Shown here piece by piece: positions 17,785-26,794 of a stretch of 64,000 nt of DNA (the first letter of the stretch is position 1; every line of letters begins with the position of its first letter). The notes below the pieces were generated by a model that worked only from the letters and a program-made list of their open reading frames with translations, was not told where the DNA came from and ran no database searches. Source of the DNA: Olivibacter sitiensis DSM 17696 (GTDB lineage: Bacteria > Bacteroidota > Bacteroidia > Sphingobacteriales > Sphingobacteriaceae); NCBI RefSeq assembly GCF_000427965.1, contig NZ_ATZA01000005.1:62001-126000 (forward strand), written 5' to 3'. The translations under genes and the position numbers were made by a program.

Positions 17785-18984
17785 TTAATCAGAGACTACC
17801 TCTGTAGCGGAATACACTACCTTTCCCCGGACAATGGTAGTATCTATCTTAATATTTTCATCGAACAAGACGATATCGGCATCCTTTCCAGCAACCAGCG
17901 TTCCCTTCCTATCGTCTATTCTCATGATAGTTGCAGGCGTGAGCGACATCATCTTGACGGCATCTATCAATGGTACATCGGCCAATTCGACCATATTGCG
18001 CACTAACCTATCGGCTGTGGCCACACTTCCGGCAAAAGCACTACGATCAGTAAGTTTTGCCACATTATCTTCGATAATCACTTTCATCCCATTGCGCAGG
18101 CTCCCAAGGATACTTTCTCCCGGAGGCATGCTCGCGGCACGCATCGCATCTGTAACTAAGGCAATTTTATCCGGTCCCTTTATTTTGTACACCAGCTTAA
18201 GCAATGGCATAGGCAAGTGTATCCCATCGGCAATGATTTCTACGGTCATTGCGTCTAGGAGATATGCGCTTTCGACCACGCCTGCATAGCGATAGGCATT
18301 ACGCCTCGAAACGCTGGACATGCAGGAGTAAAAATGCGTTGCGTGCGTAAACCCTCTTTCATAGGCTTCCAGTACCTCTTCATAGATCGCATCGGTATGG
18401 GCTATGGCGGGTAAAACATTTTTGCTCATCATATATTCTCCAAACCGCAATGCACCCGGCAATTCCGGTGCAGCACTCCATCTTCTTATGGCGGAAGAGC
18501 TTGCCAATATTTCTTTGTACTCCTGCGGGTCTGGATCACGGATATAACGCGGGTCCTGAGCGCCTTTTTGTTTCATAGAGAAATAAGGGCCTTCGATATG
18601 CAGGCCTATGAATTGCGCCCCAGAAACATTTTCACTATCCGCTTTATCGTATAAGGCTATCGTATCCAACAGGTCCTGTTTTTCGCAGCTCAAGGTTGTC
18701 GGCATCAAAGCCGTAGTACCATAAGCCGCATGCGCTTGGGCTATTCCCAAAAAAGCCTCCAAGGTATTGTCCATAAAATCATGCCCGCCCCCTCCATGTA
18801 CATGAATGTCTATAAATCCTGGCGCAATATATTTGCCTCGTGCATCTATTTCCCTAGCACCTGTTATAGCGATATTCCTGTCGCTTACTTCTTTAATGCG
18901 TCCATCGGCAATAATCACACATCCCTCTTTTATCGTTCTATGAGGTGTAAGTATTTGGCCATTGTATATTTTCAAATAGTCCAT
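17785..18984 (-). CDS. nagA: N-acetylglucosamine-6-phosphate deacetylase
   Basis: 399 residues, cytoplasmic amidohydrolase. Metal and substrate motifs are in the expected order: FIDIHVHGGGGHDFMD near residue 57, LHIEGPYFSMKQKGAQDPRY, AIAHTDA, ATHFYSCMSSVSRRN, IADGIHLP and ALVTDAMRAA. A C-terminal beta-strand cap (GKDADIVLFDENIKI) is present. It removes the acetyl group from GlcNAc 6-phosphate ahead of NagB, which follows it. Where E. coli NagA has HLFNAM this protein has HFYSCM, so it is from a divergent clade; GalNAc 6-phosphate is an alternative substrate. It lies 14 nt after the permease gene. Confidence 0.9.
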   Translation of the reverse strand: MDYLKIYNGQILTPHRTIKEGCVIIADGRIKEVSDRNIAITGAREIDARGKYIAPGFIDIHVHGGGGHDFMDNTLEAFLGIAQAHAAYGTTALMPTTLSCEKQDLLDTIALYDKADSENVSGAQFIGLHIEGPYFSMKQKGAQDPRYIRDPDPQEYKEILASSSAIRRWSAAPELPGALRFGEYMMSKNVLPAIAHTDAIYEEVLEAYERGFTHATHFYSCMSSVSRRNAYRYAGVVESAYLLDAMTVEIIADGIHLPMPLLKLVYKIKGPDKIALVTDAMRAASMPPGESILGSLRNGMKVIIEDNVAKLTDRSAFAGSVATADRLVRNMVELADVPLIDAVKMMSLTPATIMRIDDRKGTLVAGKDADIVLFDENIKIDTTIVRGKVVYSATEVVSD

Positions 18985-18998
18985 TCGCGTGTTTCTTT

Positions 18999-20321
18999 TT
19001 AAAAAGACCAGCTTTTTAACCTATATCCGTAAAAAGCATAAAAAATAAGATAGAGATAACAGGGTAGCAATACCCAATAGGCCTGGCGTAGTCCGTGACC
19101 ATCGGCCCAAAAACCATATAGCAAAGGCATAATTGCATTGCCACACAAGCCCATAATCAGTAGCGATGCCCCAACCTTGATAAAACGACCGAGATTGTCC
19201 AGCGCCAAAGGCCAGATACCCGCCCATATCATGGAATTCGCAAAGCCCAGCAACACTACAAACCAGACAGAAACATCCGTATAGTGCCCCAATAATTGTA
19301 TTTTACCGTGCACCAAAAGAACGAGTAAGCTAAAAAGTAGGCCCAAAATGGTACAGATCCTTAAAGCACTTAGCTGGCTTAGCACCTTAGGTATAAAACT
19401 GATACCCAATAGGTAACCGATGATGGTAGCCGTCAAGGTATAGGACGGAAAAACCTTCGCTTCCAAAAAAGGCACACCAGTCTCGGAGACGTAGCTTATG
19501 ATACTATCTACCGCTATAACCTGTGAGCCGACATGAAAAAATATAGCTATCCCTCCAAGCACCACGTGAGGAAAATCGAGAATGCTTTTTTTCCCCGAAT
19601 TGGTGACCGCGACTTTGTCGTTTTCGGATTCCGTGTCTATTTCTGGCAGGGGCGAATACCTAACAAAAAATCCCAAAGCCAACAATACGACGGAAACAAG
19701 GGCATAAGGCGCGATGACCCTTGCAATGAGCTCGTCCAGTGCCTGTTCCTTCTCACCTCCCTGCATGACAGCTATTTCCTTGAAAAGTTCATTATCCGTA
19801 GGCCGCAGGATAACCGCTGCAAACAACAGCGGAGCAATGATACCTGCCAGTTTATTGCATATGCCCATTATGCTGAACCGCTGCGCTGCCCTTTCTTTAT
19901 CGCCAAGGATGGTAATGTAGGGGTTTGCGGCTGTTTGCAATATGGCCAAACCCATTCCTATAGTAAACAAACCAGCCAAGAAAAGTCCGTAAGTTCGCGT
20001 TAAACCAGCAGGGACAAATATTACAGCTCCAATAGCCATTACCCAAAAGCCAAGCATCATACCGTTCTTGAAACCTATTTTCTTAAGGAGTAAGGCTGCC
20101 GGCAAAGACATGACCAGATAGGCTATATAGAAGGCAAATGCGACTAGGTAGGACTGGAAATTATTGAGCTGGCAGGCTATTTTAAAATAAGGAATGAGGA
20201 TGGCATTTATCCAGGTAACAAAACCGAATATAAAGAACAGCACTCCTATGATGGCTATAGAAATGTTTGTATCTCTCTTACTTAATGAGGTAGCCTGCAC
20301 GGCCCGTTCCTGTTGCTTCAT
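18999..20321 (-). CDS. nagP: MFS sugar permease of the FucP/NagP type
   Basis: 440 residues with about twelve hydrophobic segments in two halves, no signal peptide. It belongs to the FHS/FucP branch of the major facilitator superfamily (INAILIPYFKIACQLNNFQSYLVAFAF is split across helix 1-2, then MGLAILQTAANPYITILG, the FucP/NagP hallmark). It should import a monosaccharide by proton symport across the inner membrane. Position between GH20 and nagA strongly suggests GlcNAc or another HexNAc. If so, a cytoplasmic kinase is needed before NagA; none is encoded in this window. Confidence 0.85.
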   Translation of the reverse strand: MKQQERAVQATSLSKRDTNISIAIIGVLFFIFGFVTWINAILIPYFKIACQLNNFQSYLVAFAFYIAYLVMSLPAALLLKKIGFKNGMMLGFWVMAIGAVIFVPAGLTRTYGLFLAGLFTIGMGLAILQTAANPYITILGDKERAAQRFSIMGICNKLAGIIAPLLFAAVILRPTDNELFKEIAVMQGGEKEQALDELIARVIAPYALVSVVLLALGFFVRYSPLPEIDTESENDKVAVTNSGKKSILDFPHVVLGGIAIFFHVGSQVIAVDSIISYVSETGVPFLEAKVFPSYTLTATIIGYLLGISFIPKVLSQLSALRICTILGLLFSLLVLLVHGKIQLLGHYTDVSVWFVVLLGFANSMIWAGIWPLALDNLGRFIKVGASLLIMGLCGNAIMPLLYGFWADGHGLRQAYWVLLPCYLYLIFYAFYGYRLKSWSF

Positions 20322-20332
20322 AGATTTTAAAA

Positions 20333-22885
20333 TTACTGTATACTGGAAATCCTACTTCCCCTGCCCCTACTGTCAAAGGCCCTGAAAACCAGGTTGCCCC
20401 CGACTTTAACGGGCGAGTTATACATCGGGCTATTCAGCGTTGGTATACTACCATCCGTGGTATATCTTATCGTAAAACCCGGCAACTGACAGTTGGCACT
20501 CACATAGTCTCCTTTCTTTTTCAGGCCAGGTACAGGTATGCGGTATGCAAATCCCCCAGCGTAGTAATCCAGTCTTTTCAGTTCCCTTCTGCCAACAATA
20601 GCAAAGAACTCGGCAAGGGATTTCTCGTATGCCTGTTTTGACTTTAGCGAATCTGGCTCTTCTGCCCACTGGGGGCTTCTGCTCCATGCTTTTTCTGCCA
20701 AGGCCAAGAACCTAGGCAATATTAGATATTCCATTTGATCGGGGCTTTTCACCGTCTCTGACCATAGTAGCCCTTGTATGCCTACGATATTGGCTTTACC
20801 GTCATCTGAAAGTTTTTCTGCATGGGACAATACGCTGTCTTTCAATTGCCGACCCAAATAATCCTTCTGCTGATTTCTAAGGTAATCGAATGGTATAAAA
20901 CTAAAAGGTTTATCCAGTTCGGTAAACCCACCCCAATAAAAGCCAGGCTCTTCAAACTGCTTATGATAGGCCATATCAAAATAGAAGTTGGTCACAAACG
21001 AGAGTACGACTTGATAGCCGGAATTTGCCAATCGATAAGCCAAATCTTCACTTCCCAACAAATTGTTCCATACATTGACATGAATATTCCTGTTGCGGAA
21101 GTCCGTATTGGGTATCCATTTCTTTTTGCCCTCGACGCTTACTTTACGTAGGGCCACCTCTTCCCATCCCGAAAGGTAGAGGCTCTTTTTTTTGAGCATT
21201 TCATAAATATTGTTGAAAAAATATTCCCAAAGGTCTTCTGTCGCCATTATGCTCCCGTGTTCTGATTTCAACTTTTCATAAGCAGGAGACTGCTCCCAGA
21301 CACCGTTGGGCACTTCGTCCCCACCGAAATGGATGGTATTTAGTGCTGCTCCTGCTTCTTTATATATGTCTATCAACTCATCTGTCACTACTTCCAGAAA
21401 ACGGTATACGGATGGCATGGAAACATCCGTTACATTGTCGTTCCATTTCTGCACGGACTGATAGGTTGATTTATCGTTAAGATCTTGCAAAAGGTATTTT
21501 TCGGCATCTTCTTTTTTGCCTTCCTTCACCAACCTTTGGTAGCGCGCTTCCATGGCCTTTATGGCCGCTCTCGCATGCCCTGGCGTTTCTATCTCAGGAA
21601 TGACTTTAATGTGCCTATCTGCTGCATAGCGTAATATTTCGATGAAATCGCTTTTACTATAATAACCGCTTCCGGATGATCGGCCGACGAATGGCCCAGA
21701 GCCGTATGAGGGAGGAAGGCTTGCATGCACTCTTTGATCGATATGCCCTCTTTTGCTGCCCACTTCTGTAAGCTCTGGCAAAGCGGGAATTTCCAGCCGC
21801 CAGCCCTCATCGTCATTCAGGTGAAAATGTAAGGTGTTCAGCTTATAAAGCGCCATCAGGTCCAGTGTTTTTTTTATTTGGTCTTTAGGCTGGAAATTCC
21901 GGGCTACATCAAGCATCAGTGCCCTGAAACCAAACCGTGGCTCGTCCTTTACGGTTACGGCCCTGACATCAACACGGCTGTTCTGAACCGAATAGAAACC
22001 AGGGTCTATCAACGTCTTTAAGGATTGCATACCGTAAAATATGCCTGCCGACGTTGCCGCTTTTATATTTATTCCGTCAGGGTTTACTACCAATTCATAA
22101 GCCTCTCTTTGAAGGGCGTCTTCCTTTTGTAGCCTAATCACATTTTTTACATCCTTTGCAACAATGGATGTTTTCAGCTTTTCTCCCAACAATCCTGCAA
22201 CGTCGGCATTTAAAAGCGTAGCTTCCCGTTCAAAAACGGCATCGTAAACGATAACCGTTTGGTGGTCTATATGAAATGCACCGTCACCCTCTTGATAAAA
22301 GGATGGTGTAGGGAAGATTTTCGGCAGGTCTCGCTCGGAGATATCGCGGATAGTTTCGTTCTGCTCATAAATCATTTCTGGCGAAGTCTCCCTGTCTCGG
22401 CCAAATCTGAAAAACTTCTTATCGTCTATTGGCGCCAACACTTCTCCCTGACCTAGCGGCTGTATTGCCTCACCCTCATTCCAGACAAGGTAAAAACCCT
22501 GCGGGGCATCAGACCTGTTCACCAGCCACGAATTGGAAACCATTTCATAACGCATATGCTCTCCAGGCCTCAGCCCTTCAAAATCGCTAGAAGGGCTTAA
22601 AAAAAAGAAATCACCGTTGACATGCGTAATATCCAGTTTGTCATTTGCCGATTTCGGCGTAATTATCCTTACAAAGTTAAAGTACAGTTTCCAACCGTCT
22701 TTCGGCAAGGTCGTAGTGCCATTATTCCTTATTTCCAAAACAGACAGAGCCCGTTCCTTGCCCAAATAATTATTTTCCAGCGGCTGCCAACTGACGTTTA
22801 TTGGTAGGGTATCGTTTGATGTTTGTCCCTTTACTATTTCGCTCCCGATAAGCAAGCAACAGATGGCTTTTATTATTACTTTCAT
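20333..22885 (-). CDS. GH20 beta-N-acetylhexosaminidase, multi-domain, secreted
   Basis: 850 residues with a signal peptide (cleavage near residue 20, GQT). Domains: N-terminal CHB_HEX carbohydrate-binding domain (about 28-160), GH20b zincin-like domain (about 190-305), GH20 catalytic barrel (about 318-690) with the catalytic pair Asp523-Glu524 in HFGGDEVP, and a C-terminal chitobiase-type domain (about 760-850) ending FRAFDSRGRGS. It should release terminal beta-GlcNAc or GalNAc from oligosaccharides in the periplasm. It is 11 nt upstream of the permease and 30 nt downstream of a second GH20 gene. The domain order is that of chitobiases, which favours chito-oligosaccharides but does not prove them. 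Confidence 0.92.
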   Translation of the reverse strand: MKVIIKAICCLLIGSEIVKGQTSNDTLPINVSWQPLENNYLGKERALSVLEIRNNGTTTLPKDGWKLYFNFVRIITPKSANDKLDITHVNGDFFFLSPSSDFEGLRPGEHMRYEMVSNSWLVNRSDAPQGFYLVWNEGEAIQPLGQGEVLAPIDDKKFFRFGRDRETSPEMIYEQNETIRDISERDLPKIFPTPSFYQEGDGAFHIDHQTVIVYDAVFEREATLLNADVAGLLGEKLKTSIVAKDVKNVIRLQKEDALQREAYELVVNPDGINIKAATSAGIFYGMQSLKTLIDPGFYSVQNSRVDVRAVTVKDEPRFGFRALMLDVARNFQPKDQIKKTLDLMALYKLNTLHFHLNDDEGWRLEIPALPELTEVGSKRGHIDQRVHASLPPSYGSGPFVGRSSGSGYYSKSDFIEILRYAADRHIKVIPEIETPGHARAAIKAMEARYQRLVKEGKKEDAEKYLLQDLNDKSTYQSVQKWNDNVTDVSMPSVYRFLEVVTDELIDIYKEAGAALNTIHFGGDEVPNGVWEQSPAYEKLKSEHGSIMATEDLWEYFFNNIYEMLKKKSLYLSGWEEVALRKVSVEGKKKWIPNTDFRNRNIHVNVWNNLLGSEDLAYRLANSGYQVVLSFVTNFYFDMAYHKQFEEPGFYWGGFTELDKPFSFIPFDYLRNQQKDYLGRQLKDSVLSHAEKLSDDGKANIVGIQGLLWSETVKSPDQMEYLILPRFLALAEKAWSRSPQWAEEPDSLKSKQAYEKSLAEFFAIVGRRELKRLDYYAGGFAYRIPVPGLKKKGDYVSANCQLPGFTIRYTTDGSIPTLNSPMYNSPVKVGGNLVFRAFDSRGRGSRISSIQ

Positions 22886-22915
22886 CCCCTGTTCATTTTA
22901 TTACCAAATAAGACA

Positions 22916-24469
22916 TCATTTAATATTGTGCTTATCGCGCGCGAGACGCTGACGCAACAAGTTTATTTTACTGTTCCTTAGCTTATTTTCCAGCGCTAGC
23001 TCGGCTTTAAAAAATGCATTCTTATTGAGTTTTTTAAATCTTTTTTCTAGCCTGGAAGTGTTGAGTGCATTCAGCTGTGTTAATATCTCGGGAATCTCCT
23101 CTTCTTTAAAAGACGGAGCATTTACTTTCATTTCCAACGACATATAGGTCAGGTATTGTTCCCTTATATCTGCCATCAGGCGATAATGGGCAAACTCCTG
23201 TTTGTTCTTAATAGGTTTTAAAGTTCTAAGCATTTGAGCAGCTATTCTTGCACTGTCGAGCAATTGATCCATACTGACAGAGGCTTTACTTATCGTCCCT
23301 TGGTTTATTTCATAGGGAGCGGCTTTCAAGGCATCCCAGAAAGCCATGGCCTGCTGCTGGTCAAGTCCATATTTGTCTTTTGCATAACCATATATAAAAT
23401 CTTCCACCTCCAGCGGCTCATCCAGATTGACAGCTTGAAAATAAGCATCAATAAGCATGTTGAAACCAGTGATGGGATAAACCCTTCTGATGGCGTACAA
23501 ATCCACGATATCCCTGGTTGTTTCCAAAACTGTCGAGTACAAGCCCGATGTGGACCAGGAAGTCATTATTATGCCTTTATATCCGAAATTCCTGGCTATG
23601 GGCACAAAATCGCGGATATTGTTGAAATGCTTTTCCCATTGGGTCAGGAAATAATTGTCGGGATGACTTCTTATGGCCGGAGAGCCCCATATTTCAAATC
23701 CGCTTTGCATCAATTGCTCGTGGTCTCCTAACATATTTATGTCCCAGCCATAGTTCCAATCTATAAATACAGTCTCCTTGGGCAGGCCTTTGAGCGCGTC
23801 AGGGTATTTTAGCGCAATATCTGCCCAGAGTACTGGACGTTTGCCAAAGCTGATCACGATATCGCACAAAAGCTTAATGTAATCTCCATATAAGCGGCCT
23901 TTGCCAACTGCGGCTACCTTTTCTTTCGACTCTTCCGAATGACCCAGCAGATAGGTTTCATCTCCTCCAATATGGATATAATCAGAATGATGCGTAGACA
24001 CCAAGTCTTCGTAGAGATCGGTAAACAATTGCCTATCGAGGTCTTCCTTCAACGGGTTTACCTGCGAATAGTCTTTTTGGTCTTCGCGCAGTTCCTTATA
24101 CCGATAGTGACGAAGGATATACTCGACATGTCCGAAACTTTGCTGAAGCGGAATCACATCGATGTTCAGTTTACTGCAATAATCGATAAAACCGACCACC
24201 TCTTCCCGCGTATAGGCAAAACGGTTGGGAATCAACGGATGCTTTTTAAAGGGGTAGGTTCCTTCCCATTCCATTACCAAGGTATTCATGCCATTGTCGC
24301 TTAACTTTTTCACAAAAGCTTTGAGTGCAGGCATCGTCATCACCTGTATCCGGAGGTCGAGGTGAAATCCTTTGATTGCAATTGGATCCGTCTCGCGCAC
24401 TTGCGCTTTGGAAATCGTCCCAAACAACACGAGCAAGCATACGATATATAATAAGCATTTTCTATTCAT
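22916..24469 (-). CDS. GH20-family hexosaminidase, short form, secreted
   Basis: 517 residues with a signal peptide ending near SKAQ. The barrel starts almost at once (IKGFHLDLRIQVMTMPALKA), so the GH20b domain is missing. The catalytic pair is Asp170-Glu171 in HIGGDETYLLG, and the substrate-distorting Trp-rich part is represented by FIDWNYGWD and SWSTSGLY. The C-terminal 150 residues are helical and very basic. This short single-domain GH20 class differs from the neighbouring 850-residue enzyme and probably has a different linkage or aglycone preference; some members of this group act on beta-GlcNAc at chain ends of glycans. Exact specificity is unknown. Confidence 0.82.
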   Translation of the reverse strand: MNRKCLLYIVCLLVLFGTISKAQVRETDPIAIKGFHLDLRIQVMTMPALKAFVKKLSDNGMNTLVMEWEGTYPFKKHPLIPNRFAYTREEVVGFIDYCSKLNIDVIPLQQSFGHVEYILRHYRYKELREDQKDYSQVNPLKEDLDRQLFTDLYEDLVSTHHSDYIHIGGDETYLLGHSEESKEKVAAVGKGRLYGDYIKLLCDIVISFGKRPVLWADIALKYPDALKGLPKETVFIDWNYGWDINMLGDHEQLMQSGFEIWGSPAIRSHPDNYFLTQWEKHFNNIRDFVPIARNFGYKGIIMTSWSTSGLYSTVLETTRDIVDLYAIRRVYPITGFNMLIDAYFQAVNLDEPLEVEDFIYGYAKDKYGLDQQQAMAFWDALKAAPYEINQGTISKASVSMDQLLDSARIAAQMLRTLKPIKNKQEFAHYRLMADIREQYLTYMSLEMKVNAPSFKEEEIPEILTQLNALNTSRLEKRFKKLNKNAFFKAELALENKLRNSKINLLRQRLARDKHNIK

Positions 24470-24530
24470 GTAGTTTTAAGTAAAAAATCGCAATGGCCAA
24501 AAATCCAATACTAATTTCAATCCAGTATTC

Positions 24531-25289
24531 TTACTCGAAATACTCGATCTTCTCAATGATCATTTCTTGCTCCGTTGCATCAGAGGGGACTCTACCACGG
24601 AACAGCCATAGATTGAGCCTTAATCGTTCAGTTCCTCTACTTGGTGGAATATTACTTCCCCGATAAGTCCACTCATGGATACGATTACTGTCATCGACGA
24701 TCAAGCCGTGTCCCTGACGGCTGAAAAAATCGACTCTATCCGGTTGCCAATTGAAGGAGTGCGTAGAAAACGCTGTCAGTAGGTCCAAGTCATAGCGTTC
24801 CTTGTTGCCGGGCAAATCTGCAGGTTGCACGGCAAATTGGGAATCTTGATTTTCCTGATCCGACCATTTCGAAAACTCAATATCAATCTCTTCTTCATCG
24901 TTAAGATAAGTAAACAAACCACCAACGACATGTTGGTCCAACTTACTAACATCACTGGATAGGTAAAAAACATATTTGCCATATCCCAAGGACTGCCTCA
25001 GAATTACTCCCGAGCAATACCAGAGTCCTCCTTTCTGAACGATCTTCAAATGTAATCGCCCGTCTTCATCGACCCATACGTTGTCCTCAGAATCTGAAAA
25101 GAAGTTTGGCCCTGGCCCTAGTTTGCCATCGTTAGAAGTACGAACAATCCACTCATAACCCGAGAACTTGATTATCCGTTCCGTCTGTGTCACCTGTTCA
25201 TCGGGTTCTATTGTTGGGCCCGATGAACAAGAGCACAAAAGAACCATGACACCCAAAACCATTTTAAAACTATATAAAACGAATTTCAT
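24531..25289 (-). CDS. GH16-like lipoprotein (endo-glycosidase candidate)
   Basis: 252 residues. A lipobox ends at Cys21 (LLCSC), so it is membrane-anchored, perhaps surface exposed. The fold region is a compact beta-sandwich with the GH16 catalytic motif EIDIEF: Glu134, Asp136 and Glu138 match nucleophile, helper and acid/base. The pattern continues with a C-terminal NLWLFRG and a strand ending IIEKIEYFE. It has no extra modules. Within the operon it follows the fasciclin-type lipoprotein and precedes two GH20 genes, so it may be the endo-acting first step for the HexNAc glycan. GH16 members cleave beta-1,3 or beta-1,4 glucans and galactans; the substrate here is not readable. Confidence 0.78.
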   Translation of the reverse strand: MKFVLYSFKMVLGVMVLLCSCSSGPTIEPDEQVTQTERIIKFSGYEWIVRTSNDGKLGPGPNFFSDSEDNVWVDEDGRLHLKIVQKGGLWYCSGVILRQSLGYGKYVFYLSSDVSKLDQHVVGGLFTYLNDEEEIDIEFSKWSDQENQDSQFAVQPADLPGNKERYDLDLLTAFSTHSFNWQPDRVDFFSRQGHGLIVDDSNRIHEWTYRGSNIPPSRGTERLRLNLWLFRGRVPSDATEQEMIIEKIEYFE

Positions 25290-25299
25290 ATAGCAAAAA

Positions 25300-26757
25300 T
25301 TACTGAATATTGATTTTGACTTCGATATCTTCTAACACAGCACCCGTCCTATCCCTAGCAGATAACACTATGGTATCGTCCCCACTGCTCTCACCATCAT
25401 GGATATAGATCAGGCTCAATGACTGGAGATCCGTCTGCACAAACTCTCCTCCCTGTCCGATTATATCTGCGCCTCTAACGAGCCATCCTTTTGCAGGAGC
25501 GGCTTCCACGGTATAGATGATGTCCGCAGCTTCGGCACCTGATACTTCCAGAAAATCTGTATTGATAACCACGGAACCTCCATTTGAAACCGGAACCTGT
25601 TCATTTGTTCCCACAACCAGTACATTTTGATTTGTTGCCAATGTCGCTATGATCATGGGAGGGTCTAGCGTAGGATGTTCTTTTGAAGCCAGATCGTCGG
25701 TTTTATTACCCGCAGGAGCAGCACCACTTTCCAACATAAAGGAAACCCTTCCACTTGGTGATTCATTTTTGTAAAAATTCGTAATATCAAAATTGAAAGC
25801 ACTCACCTTAGAAGTGGTTACGTAAGAAATACGATCTCCAGCTCTACTGGGAGCATTGTTAAATGTAATCGTGGATTCTGTCCAGTTGTTGTTAGCCACT
25901 TTGTAAAGATCTAGGGTATAGCCATCTCCCGTTGTGAAACTAACGGACAACTTGAGTTTCATATCCACGACGGCTCCTGGCTTTTCAAAATCATCAAGAT
26001 CAAACATCAGGTACGCGATTCTATCATAAGCAGAATTACCCGCTGGACTAGAATATTTCGGTCTGAGGAGCGGATTAGAGCCATAATTCGTATTTGCATA
26101 TAATTCACCAGGACTATCACCAGCCACAAAAGAATCATGCAAAGGATAGATCGTGTCTCTCACCAATGTAGGGTCTTCACTAGCATCAATGGCTGGAGCG
26201 GAAAAATAGACGATAAAATCTACCGCATGCATCACGCCATTAGTCGGTTCCAGATTGGAAGTACGGATTTCCCATTGTCTTGAGGTTCCTTGGTTTATTA
26301 ATCCCACATAATTGTTATTGCGGGAAAGGTACATGGTCTGTCCGTTTTCGGTCTCATAGGCTATAGGTCTATTGCTCGTTATTTCGGGATCGGTAAAAAT
26401 AACACGGGCATTGACTATATGATACCGCAACATATTGCGCAGTATCGGCAAGGGTATATCTTCTACCGAACTGTAACCGCTGCTTTGCAGGTACGTATTG
26501 AACGCAATGTTATTGGGAACTATAAAAGTCCTTTCTTCCTGTTGATAAAGGTCTTGAAGTCCAGTACGAACGATCGCTCTTTGCAGCTGTGCAAAATCGC
26601 TGTTAGACTGAATAAATTCCCATGCCGTCATGCCCAGCTTTCCGTCAACTCCAGAGGGTTCGTATTTGAAATTTTCCTGGATTTCACAGCCCGTCATCAA
26701 GAACACCATCGTGATACACGCTGCTAAAATTCGATTTAAAATTCTTTTCGTTTGCAT
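25300..26757 (-). CDS. Fasciclin + DNRLRE + cadherin-like surface lipoprotein
   Basis: 485 residues. Lipobox LMTGC puts the lipid at Cys24. Residues about 40-185 form a fasciclin (FAS1) domain (AWEFIQSNSDFAQLQRAI, TFIVPNNIAFNTYL, NGVMHAVDFIVYF). Residues about 202-375 match the DNRLRE carbohydrate-binding-type domain (HDSFVAGDSP, YGSNPLLRPKY, RIAYLMFDLDDF, WTESTITFNNAPS). The last 100 residues look like a cadherin/CSPG-type repeat (IIYTVEAAPAKGWLVRG, LSLIYIHDGESSGDDTI). It stands where surface glycan-binding proteins usually stand, right after SusD. I infer that it binds the target glycan or host-type matrix. No catalytic residues are recognisable. Confidence 0.8.
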   Translation of the reverse strand: MQTKRILNRILAACITMVFLMTGCEIQENFKYEPSGVDGKLGMTAWEFIQSNSDFAQLQRAIVRTGLQDLYQQEERTFIVPNNIAFNTYLQSSGYSSVEDIPLPILRNMLRYHIVNARVIFTDPEITSNRPIAYETENGQTMYLSRNNNYVGLINQGTSRQWEIRTSNLEPTNGVMHAVDFIVYFSAPAIDASEDPTLVRDTIYPLHDSFVAGDSPGELYANTNYGSNPLLRPKYSSPAGNSAYDRIAYLMFDLDDFEKPGAVVDMKLKLSVSFTTGDGYTLDLYKVANNNWTESTITFNNAPSRAGDRISYVTTSKVSAFNFDITNFYKNESPSGRVSFMLESGAAPAGNKTDDLASKEHPTLDPPMIIATLATNQNVLVVGTNEQVPVSNGGSVVINTDFLEVSGAEAADIIYTVEAAPAKGWLVRGADIIGQGGEFVQTDLQSLSLIYIHDGESSGDDTIVLSARDRTGAVLEDIEVKINIQ

Positions 26758-26794
26758 AATAAATTGTCTTTATTATCAATGCCTTGGCATCAAA

